A stretch of 34,654 nt of DNA, taken from Flavobacteriaceae bacterium. GTDB taxonomy: Bacteria; Bacteroidota; Bacteroidia; Flavobacteriales; Flavobacteriaceae. The stretch covers positions 1 through 34,654 of the forward strand of contig WGBX01000170.1 in the NCBI GenBank assembly GCA_015494075.1, read 5' to 3'. Under the pieces are notes generated by a model. That model searched no databases and was not told the DNA's origin. It worked only from the letters and a program-made list of their open reading frames with translations. Shown piece after piece: positions 27,723 to 34,654 of the stretch. The first letter of the stretch is position 1. Every line of letters starts with the position of its first letter. A program made the position numbers and the translations under genes.

Positions 27723-28661
27723 TTAAAAGAATCGTGGAGAACGTATGCGGTTATCATCGACGAAATTAAAGTCGTAACCTAACATCAACTCATGAGTACC
27801 ACTGTTATAATGACGTAATTCTGTTGTTGTAAAATCATAAGCATAGCCAATTCTAAATTGTGGTGTTACATAATACTGTAACAAACCTGAAAAACTATCA
27901 TCAAAACGGTGAGCTAAACCAACGCCAAATTTATTATTGAAAAAGAAATTTGCAGATAAATCAGCTGATAAAGGCGAACCTTCTACTGCTTTAAGTAAGA
28001 ATGAAGGCTTAAATTTAATATGTTCATTCAAATCAAATACGTATCCTCCTATTAAAAAATAGTGTCTTCTTAAAACAGAATTTTCCAATGTATTGGTGGT
28101 ATTATTATAAGTTGAAATATCTTCTTGGAATAATTTAGGTGCTGAAATTCCAAAATATCCTTTACCTGTGTAATAATAAACACCTACGCCAATATTAGGT
28201 AAAAGCTTATTGTCTATATTATAAATAGATTGGTCACCGCCTTCGACCCTATCTAATTGCGTAAGATCTGCTTGATATATATTTAAACCGGCTTTTAAAC
28301 CAAAAGCTAATTTTCCATGCTCAGAGGTTTGTATTGTATAACTATAGTCTGCATATAACATTGTTTGTTGGACAGGACCGAAATTATCATTTACAACAGA
28401 AAATCCTAAACCCATATTATCATTATAGATCGGACTATGCATGACTAAACTTTGTGTACTTGGAGAGCCTGTAAAGCCTACCCATTGTTCTCTCACTAAA
28501 CCGGTAATGCTTAATGCATCTCTGCTACCGGCATATCCCGGATTGACCGCCAAAGTATTGTACATATACTGTGTATACATCGGATCTTGCTGGCCAAAAC
28601 TTTCAAAACCAAACAGTAATATCAAAATTACCGTTAATATTTTTATATTTTTTTGTTTCAT
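27723..28661 (-). CDS. PorP/SprF-family type IX secretion membrane protein
   Basis: Fourteen-strand-type outer-membrane protein that helps type B T9SS cargo reach or stay on the surface. Seen: signal peptide ending FESFGQQ, then the family signature DPMYTQYMYNTLAVNPGYAGSR split across residues 26-47, alternating beta strands with GLGFSVVND and LMLGYDFNF near the end, and a short final RIRSPRFF. The 312 residues are normal. In Flavobacterium johnsoniae, sprF lies directly downstream of sprB and is needed for SprB secretion; here the gene is in the same place behind a type B adhesin, so it is probably the dedicated partner. Confidence 0.95.
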   Translation of the reverse strand: MKQKNIKILTVILILLFGFESFGQQDPMYTQYMYNTLAVNPGYAGSRDALSITGLVREQWVGFTGSPSTQSLVMHSPIYNDNMGLGFSVVNDNFGPVQQTMLYADYSYTIQTSEHGKLAFGLKAGLNIYQADLTQLDRVEGGDQSIYNIDNKLLPNIGVGVYYYTGKGYFGISAPKLFQEDISTYNNTTNTLENSVLRRHYFLIGGYVFDLNEHIKFKPSFLLKAVEGSPLSADLSANFFFNNKFGVGLAHRFDDSFSGLLQYYVTPQFRIGYAYDFTTTELRHYNSGTHELMLGYDFNFVDDNRIRSPRFF

Positions 28662-28680
28662 AATTTTAAATTTTAATATA

Positions 28681-28721
28681 TTCAGTTATGCATTGCTCCA
28701 AAGGGAGCAATGCTAACTGAA
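28681..28721 (-). promoter_or_regulatory. Long hairpin between the adhesin and PorP/SprF genes
   Basis: Stem of 10 bp (GCATTGCTCC / GGAGCAATGC), one bulged T at 28689, then 8 more bp (TTCAGTTA / TAACTGAA), with an AAAG loop. It starts 10 bases after the adhesin stop. No U-run follows on the minus strand, so it looks more like an RNA-stability or processing element, or a leaky terminator, than a full stop. Confidence 0.7.
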
Positions 28722-28730
28722 ATGTATGGT

Positions 28731-31700
28731 TTATCTGTTTAAGTATAAATATCCTGTAAAAGGTTCATGACCATTACCTAAATCAATTATATAGAAGTAT
28801 GTTGAAACAGGTAATTTACCGCCTTCACTAATTGTCCAGCGTCCATTACTGGTACCATCCCAATCTCCTGTATAATATTTTTTTTCATATACCAAGTTAC
28901 CCCAGCGGTTATATACTTTAACCACATTGTAATGGAAGTTTTGAATACCTAAAATCTTCCATGTTTCATTTTTATTATCACCATTTGGCGTAAATATGGT
29001 CATAATTTCCAATCCTAATGTTTCCGTTACAGTAGGATCATCCGGTTCTCCATCATTATCAGGATCTGCATTAGGACCGGAATTTAAACCATCGTCGGAA
29101 GTGTCTTCAATAATATGACCTTGTGGATCTGTACCTGATACATTAGCAGTGTTACTCACAAAACCATTGTCAATATCAATAGATCTCAAAGTATATATAG
29201 CCGTAAAGGTGCTATTATCAGTTTCTCCGGGTGCAAGAATTATTGGGGTACCATTAATAGTAATACCAGGTAAATCATCTGAAATATTAATATTGGTTAA
29301 AGTAACATCTCCGATGTTTTCAATTACAAAATTATAACTGATAGTTTCTCCTACTTGTGCTAAACCATCTCCATTTTCATCATTAAATGTTGCTGTTTTA
29401 AACAAACTCAATTCTGGATGTTGAGGAATCAGGGTGGTTGTTGCATCATCAGGTTCACCATCACCTTCAATGTCATTATTGAGGCCATTATTCAACCCGT
29501 CATCAGATAAGTCATTAATGGTATTACCTTGTGGATCTTCTCCGGTAATCATTGCTTGGTTTATAAATTGACCAGCATCAATATCTGCTTGTGTCAACTC
29601 ATGTGTTCCACTAAATATCCAGTCTTCATCAACATCTAAGAGATTGTTACCATTTATATCTCCACTAACATAAGTCGCACCCGCAGCAGTTAAATTGGCA
29701 TCTTCTATAGTCAAATTACTAATGGTTTGATTACCTGCATTGTGCACTTCAAAAGTATAGGTTATAACCTCACCCACATCTGCATAACCATTATTATTTG
29801 TGCCATCAATAAAAATACCTGTTTTAATCATGGTTATTTCAGAATGTACCGGAACAGTAACAATTGTAGAATCTTCATTAGTTCCGGTATTCGGATCATC
29901 AGAAATATCACTAATATTATTACCTGCTGTATCTTGGCCTATAACTGTTGCTTGATTCTCTACTTTAGCTGCATCAATATCTGCTTGCGTTAAGGTATGT
30001 ATAGCTGTGTAAATCCAGACTTCATCCGGGTCCATAGAACCATTTGAATTGGCATCGCCGCTTATATAAGTAACATTTTGCGCATTTGTATCTACAACAT
30101 TTATATTATCAATAGTCAAATTACCCGTGTTTTCTGCTGTAATTGTGAAAGTAATTGTTTCACCAACATTAGCAAGACCATTAGCATTCAGATCATCAAA
30201 AACACCGGTTTTTAGAACATTTAACTGACCTACTTGACCAATATATGTAATGGTTACATCATCAGTTGTTGTAGTCATATCTTGTGGATCATCAGAACGA
30301 TCACTTACAATAGGACCACCATTTGCCGGATATGCTCCAAAACTTATTTGATTATCATAATGCCCTAAATCGATATCCTCTTGTTCAACTGTATGAGTAG
30401 TTGTATAAACCCAGATTTCATCAGGATCGCATATGCCATTTTGATTGGCATCTCCAACATTAAAGCCATTTTGCCTAATGCCGCTATAACCTGGCGGAGT
30501 CATCGGTTTGACACTAACATTGCCGGTATTAGATAATTCGGCAGTATAAGTTATCACATCGCCTACATTAAAATTATACGGGTTATTGATGTTGGTTTGT
30601 AAATTATCATCTAATGTTACCTCAATTCCCACTACTTGATAAGGTGTTAAATCAGTTTCAGTAGGGTCATTCAAAGTAGCTGTATCCGGATCATCTGACA
30701 AATCTATAATATTATTATTATCCGGATCTGTTGCAGAACCAGTAGCTTGGTTGATCACCAAACCATCGTTCATGTCATCTTGTGTTATTTGATGAACTGC
30801 TGTAAAGACAACAGTGTCTCCGGGTTGTAAATTAGGTGTGCTTCCGACACCATTCATAACAGCATTTGTATCAGTTACATTTACATTATTTAATGTAACA
30901 TTACCGGTGTTTCTAACCACTATTGTATAACTAATGTATTCGCCGACATTAACGTTTGTAGGTAAGACATCTTGTTTTGTTACTTCTAATTGAGGATTTT
31001 GTGTTAAAACAGTAATTGTCGGATTGTTATCATTATCCGGATTACCCGGTGTTGCAACATAATTCGGATCGTCAGATACATCGTCTAATGGTGTTCCATT
31101 GCTATCTATAGCATAAGCTACTGCAGAGTTTACTACGATTCCATTATCCACATCATCTTGAGTAATGGTATAATCTGCATTATAAATCCAAGTTTCATTA
31201 ACATTGAGGTAGCCATCATTATTAGTATCTCCACTATTATAATTTACAATAGCACCAGAGTTCGTAATCATCATATCTATGATTTGCAAACTGTTAACTG
31301 TAACATTTCCAGTATTTTGAACACTTATTTGGTAATGAATAACATCTGTAGCACTGTCACCAATTAATCCGTTGTCAGTTATACCGGTTACAATTTTCTC
31401 AGTGGTAATGCTTGGTATTTGATAAGCATGGATATCAGTAACTGTCGGATCATTGGGTTCCGGTGTATCCGGATCGTCAGAGGCATCATCATTAACAGGA
31501 TCTCCGGCAGGATTAGTAGAATTAACAGACGCTTGATTTGAAACAAAACCTGCATCCATATCATCTTGTGTGATGGTATGTGTCGCTGTATAAGTCCAAG
31601 TTTCACTAGGTTCCAGTTGATTATTATTATTATCATCACCTCCTGCATAAGTAATATTCTGTCCATTAGGATCATTGACAGAAATATTACTTAAGGTTGT

Positions 31701-34654
31701 ATTACCTGTGTTGATAATTGTAATAGTGTAAGTAATATCATTTCCAACAATTACAAATTGCGGTAAAGCATCTTGTTTTTTTACTTCCAATTCACTCACT
31801 AGATTAAAATATGTTTTAGTCGAATCGTTAGTAGCATTAGTAGCAGGATCATCTGTTAAGTCACTGACAGAAATCAAATTTGGATCAGTAGCATTAAACG
31901 TAATTTGTGTACTATATACGCCTGCATCAATTTCAGCTTGACTTAAAGTATGTGCTCCTGTATAAATCCAAATTTCATCAGGATCGATAACACCATTTTG
32001 ATTGGTATCACCAACATTAAAGCCAGCCTGATCGACAGATGATATATAACCCGCCGGAACAACAGGGTTGGACAAACTGACATTACCGGTATTTGCTATA
32101 CTTAAGGTATAGTTTATGTTATCACCTGCAAAATAAGTCGAAGGATTTGTAGGACTACTCGGATCGTTATCATCCAAAGTAGCTGTTATTTCAGCTATTT
32201 GATACGACGTCAAATCACTAATTGTCGGATCATCATTACCTGGCTGTACACCATCAGCATCATCAGAATTATCTGAAATTAAATTGCCATTAAAAGTTGT
32301 GGAAGCAACTGCTGTATTACTAATATTACCGTTATTCATATCATCTTGTGTAATAGTGTGTGTAGCTGTAAAAGTCACACTATTGCCCGGAGATAAACTT
32401 GTAATGGTATTGCTACCCCCAATCTGAGCATTAATATCATCTAACACCACATTAGTCAAAGTAACATTTCCTGTATTGGTAACAACTATTGTGTATACAA
32501 TATCATCTCCTACCGTAGCATTAGCCGGAATTTGATCATCTTTAGTTACGGTTAATTCCGGATTTTGTAAAATACTTGTAATTGTAGGATCATTATCATT
32601 AGCTGGTGCATTTGCATCAGAATCATCCGATACATCTTTTACTAACAAATTATCAAAAACAGTTTGCGCTGTTGCTGAATTTATTACGTAACCATTATCA
32701 ATATCGGCTTGAGTTACCAAGTGAGTTGCAGTCAATGACGTAGTAGCACCTACGGGCAAACTAGCAATATCCGGATTCGTAATTGTAGCATTATCATCTG
32801 TTACCGTAATATTGGTTAAGACTACATTACCTGTATTAGATACATTTATGGTATAAGTAATTGTTTGCCCTACTGTTAAATTTTGAGGTACAGTTATATC
32901 CATACCGTCATCTTTGGTAACAGTTAATTCAGGATCTTGTACAAAGACACTTAAATTAGCTTGATTGCTCGTATCGCCCTCATTGTCATTAACTAAATAA
33001 GGAATAGTTGCTATTCCGGCAAAGTCTGTTGCCGGTGTAAAAGTTACATTACCACTATTGTCTACTATCCAAACATTGCCATTGACATCGGTAAAGTTGT
33101 TTTGAATACCCGGTGTAGCCGGATCTAAATCTACTGTTGTTGTATCTATTGTACCATCTACATCATCATCATTATCTGTTGCATTAAATGTTACAGGTGT
33201 ATTTAACATGGTGGTTACATAGTCATCAACAGCAACAGGGGTATCATTAACCGGTGTAACAGATATGTTAATAGTGGCTGAGGAACTGCCACCATTGCCA
33301 TCACTAATTGTATAAGGAAAACTTACTGAACCGTTATAATTGGCATCAGGAACAAAACTAATATTACCGGCTGCATCTACATTGACCGTACCATTAGGAA
33401 CCGGAATGCTGACGGCTGTGCCGGAAACAACGGCTGTACCATTAATGTCCGTAACTGTTAAAGGATCTGAATCCGGATCACTGTCATTATCCATTGGTGT
33501 TAAACCAACAGAAGTGTCTTCAGGCGTAGAATAATTATCATCAACTGCAACCGGTGTATCACTAACCGGTGTAACTGTTATATCTAAAGTAGCCGTATCG
33601 GTTGAATTATAAGTATCTGATATAGTATAGGTTAATTGCGGAAAATTGCCATTGTAATTTAACGCCGGATTAAAAGTAAAACTACCATCAGCATTTATAG
33701 TTATTTTTCCTAACAAATTACCATTATTATCATAAACAGAAGTTTCCACACCTAGCGTGATCGCATCCTGAGTTCCATCTCCATTTGCATCAATACTTGC
33801 ACTTGCAACCGTAATAGTATCTCCATCTGGATCAGTATCAATCCCATTACCATAATCCTGAGTCATAACATTACCTGTTAATTGGGCATCTTCCAAACTT
33901 GTAACCACGTCATTGTTAGCTACAGGAGCATTATTTGATGACTGACGCCAGTCTCTATCACCATCATTAGGTCGATCAATATCCGGAAAATCGTTTGGTG
34001 TTTGATTATTATTGGTAGGATTCAATACAGCATTGGGACTCGCATTATTATCATATTGGTCATAAGCGTCATCTAAACCATCATTATCGGCATCTGCATT
34101 TACCGGAACGGTGTCTGCTGTACCATCATTGTCAGTATCCCAACCCTCTACACTATCGGAACGAACATCATTATCTGAATTTGTATCAGTATAATCCGGA
34201 TTATCAGTACCATCGGTATTGGTAGGATTAATCCAAGTACCATTAGTGTCATAGGTATCATCTACACCATTACCGTCAACATCATTGCCACTTGGCGGTG
34301 TATAGCCCAAGGTGGTTTGGCCTTCTATATTATCAACAATACCATCGTCATCGGCATCAATATCAAGAAAATCTTCTCCGCCTGTGCTATCAGTATTGGG
34401 AATTGTGTAATTGATAGTGGCAGATGATGTATCATCACTTTCTAATGTATCATCTAATCCATTATTACCAACCGGGTTGTTGGTTCTTCCATCGTGGTCG
34501 GTGTCAATGGTAGCGTTACCAGCTTCTACGATATCGTAGATCCCATCATTGTCGGAGTCTAAATCCAGACAATTTTGAACACCATCTGCATCGGTATCTA
34601 TCGCTGTTAAAATACTAACATTAAATAGCCTAAAATCATCATTAGGATAATTAC
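28731..34654 (-). CDS. Giant surface adhesin with type B T9SS sorting domain (5' end outside window)
   Basis: Secreted, repetitive cell-surface protein; 1973 residues are visible and the frame is still open at the right edge, so the signal peptide and start are missing. From N to C: Asp-rich thrombospondin type 3-like repeats (34654 to about 33960, with DADDDGI and DNDGLDD loops); three Ig/cadherin-like domains (about 33940-32940, each opening P-V-A-x-D-D and containing FxPxxxYNG); ten DUF11/DUF7507-type domains (about 32930-29015); and a 93-residue gliding-motility-associated C-terminal domain (29012-28731) with IFTPNGDNKNETW, VYNRWGNLVYE and FTGYLYLNR. That last domain marks export by the type IX system in the type B way, as in SprB. 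The two downstream genes are its likely secretion partners. Binding target unknown. Confidence 0.93.
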   Translation of the reverse strand, partial: NYPNDDFRLFNVSILTAIDTDADGVQNCLDLDSDNDGIYDIVEAGNATIDTDHDGRTNNPVGNNGLDDTLESDDTSSATINYTIPNTDSTGGEDFLDIDADDDGIVDNIEGQTTLGYTPPSGNDVDGNGVDDTYDTNGTWINPTNTDGTDNPDYTDTNSDNDVRSDSVEGWDTDNDGTADTVPVNADADNDGLDDAYDQYDNNASPNAVLNPTNNNQTPNDFPDIDRPNDGDRDWRQSSNNAPVANNDVVTSLEDAQLTGNVMTQDYGNGIDTDPDGDTITVASASIDANGDGTQDAITLGVETSVYDNNGNLLGKITINADGSFTFNPALNYNGNFPQLTYTISDTYNSTDTATLDITVTPVSDTPVAVDDNYSTPEDTSVGLTPMDNDSDPDSDPLTVTDINGTAVVSGTAVSIPVPNGTVNVDAAGNISFVPDANYNGSVSFPYTISDGNGGSSSATINISVTPVNDTPVAVDDYVTTMLNTPVTFNATDNDDDVDGTIDTTTVDLDPATPGIQNNFTDVNGNVWIVDNSGNVTFTPATDFAGIATIPYLVNDNEGDTSNQANLSVFVQDPELTVTKDDGMDITVPQNLTVGQTITYTINVSNTGNVVLTNITVTDDNATITNPDIASLPVGATTSLTATHLVTQADIDNGYVINSATAQTVFDNLLVKDVSDDSDANAPANDNDPTITSILQNPELTVTKDDQIPANATVGDDIVYTIVVTNTGNVTLTNVVLDDINAQIGGSNTITSLSPGNSVTFTATHTITQDDMNNGNISNTAVASTTFNGNLISDNSDDADGVQPGNDDPTISDLTSYQIAEITATLDDNDPSSPTNPSTYFAGDNINYTLSIANTGNVSLSNPVVPAGYISSVDQAGFNVGDTNQNGVIDPDEIWIYTGAHTLSQAEIDAGVYSTQITFNATDPNLISVSDLTDDPATNATNDSTKTYFNLVSELEVKKQDALPQFVIVGNDITYTITIINTGNTTLSNISVNDPNGQNITYAGGDDNNNNQLEPSETWTYTATHTITQDDMDAGFVSNQASVNSTNPAGDPVNDDASDDPDTPEPNDPTVTDIHAYQIPSITTEKIVTGITDNGLIGDSATDVIHYQISVQNTGNVTVNSLQIIDMMITNSGAIVNYNSGDTNNDGYLNVNETWIYNADYTITQDDVDNGIVVNSAVAYAIDSNGTPLDDVSDDPNYVATPGNPDNDNNPTITVLTQNPQLEVTKQDVLPTNVNVGEYISYTIVVRNTGNVTLNNVNVTDTNAVMNGVGSTPNLQPGDTVVFTAVHQITQDDMNDGLVINQATGSATDPDNNNIIDLSDDPDTATLNDPTETDLTPYQVVGIEVTLDDNLQTNINNPYNFNVGDVITYTAELSNTGNVSVKPMTPPGYSGIRQNGFNVGDANQNGICDPDEIWVYTTTHTVEQEDIDLGHYDNQISFGAYPANGGPIVSDRSDDPQDMTTTTDDVTITYIGQVGQLNVLKTGVFDDLNANGLANVGETITFTITAENTGNLTIDNINVVDTNAQNVTYISGDANSNGSMDPDEVWIYTAIHTLTQADIDAAKVENQATVIGQDTAGNNISDISDDPNTGTNEDSTIVTVPVHSEITMIKTGIFIDGTNNNGYADVGEVITYTFEVHNAGNQTISNLTIEDANLTAAGATYVSGDINGNNLLDVDEDWIFSGTHELTQADIDAGQFINQAMITGEDPQGNTINDLSDDGLNNGLNNDIEGDGEPDDATTTLIPQHPELSLFKTATFNDENGDGLAQVGETISYNFVIENIGDVTLTNINISDDLPGITINGTPIILAPGETDNSTFTAIYTLRSIDIDNGFVSNTANVSGTDPQGHIIEDTSDDGLNSGPNADPDNDGEPDDPTVTETLGLEIMTIFTPNGDNKNETWKILGIQNFHYNVVKVYNRWGNLVYEKKYYTGDWDGTSNGRWTISEGGKLPVSTYFYIIDLGNGHEPFTGYLYLNR
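29015..32930 (-). repeat. Ten-unit protein repeat array (DUF11/DUF7507 type) inside the adhesin
   Basis: Ten units of about 120-140 residues, each with VGxxITYTxxxxNTGN, a TxxDxxAG-type end and a SDDP linker. The NTGN (or NAGN, NIGD) motifs fall near 32830, 32467, 32085, 31700, 31308, 30902, 30515, 30123, 29733 and 29310. Units 3, 4, 5, 7, 8 and 9 contain a GDxNxNGxxDxxE calcium-loop-like insert before the TxTH strand; units 1, 2, 6 and 10 have a short LxPGxT turn instead. Confidence 0.85.

Noticed and set aside
31388-31675. A 95-residue minus-strand frame rich in Ile, Leu and Met inside the adhesin
   Set aside because: An out-of-frame reading of the same strand's repeat region; the adhesin frame is clearly the real one.
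29015-32930. Regular DNA repetition that might suggest a CRISPR array or satellite
   Set aside because: Spacing is about 0.36-0.42 kb and identity follows protein motifs in one open frame, so it is a protein domain array.

Overview
The window looks like a stretch of ordinary chromosome from a low-GC Bacteroidota, most likely a marine or host-associated member of the Flavobacteriia. The signs are a SusC/SusD pair, a type IX secretion (T9SS) adhesin with its PorP/SprF and PorE-like partners, a menaquinone gene (menC), the absence of Shine-Dalgarno sequences before genes, and repeated TAnnTTTG promoter -7 elements. I see no tRNA, rRNA, insertion sequence, CRISPR array, phage or integration site, and no gap above 300 bases without a gene.

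Layout. (1) 30-4415 (+): a SusC/SusD outer-membrane uptake pair closed by a hairpin. (2) 4496-6616 (+): glycolytic genes pfkA and gap behind a good flavobacterial promoter, ending in a long bidirectional terminator shared with convergent pta (6681-8819, -). (3) 8945-9820 (-): an FKBP-like lipoprotein with an acidic calcium-binding tail. (4) 9945-12980 (+): S4 RNA-binding protein, prolyl oligopeptidase and FAH-family hydrolase, tightly packed. (5) 13045-14216 (-): proC and ybaB, divergent from (6) umuC (14334, +), an EamA transporter and a cysteine synthase family gene. (7) 17810-19401 (+): a cation/proton antiporter and an Mpo1-like protein. (8) 19405-22235 (-): LOG-family protein, folP and an S41 protease lipoprotein in one operon. 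(9) 22370-25712 (+): a CstB-like MBL-rhodanese protein, exonuclease III, a 47-residue membrane peptide and menC. (10) 25774-34654 (-): PorE-like OmpA protein, PorP/SprF protein and a giant adhesin that runs off the right edge.

How the genes work together. Regions 2 and the pta gene serve central carbon flow (fructose 6-phosphate to 1,3-bisphosphoglycerate, and acetyl-CoA/acetyl-phosphate). Region 10 is a cell-surface module: the adhesin carries a type B T9SS sorting domain, the PorP/SprF protein is its probable secretion/anchoring partner, and the PorE-like protein probably links the outer membrane to peptidoglycan. The rest is housekeeping.

I did not find a clearly new biological system. 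The most distinctive signals are a four-domain higher-order repeat in the adhesin, a strong hairpin between the adhesin and porP genes, a 24-base imperfect palindrome in front of an umuC that has no umuD beside it, and the FKBP/calcium-repeat lipoprotein. Several long reading frames begin at TTG codons inside promoters or a terminator; I moved those starts to the downstream ATG.
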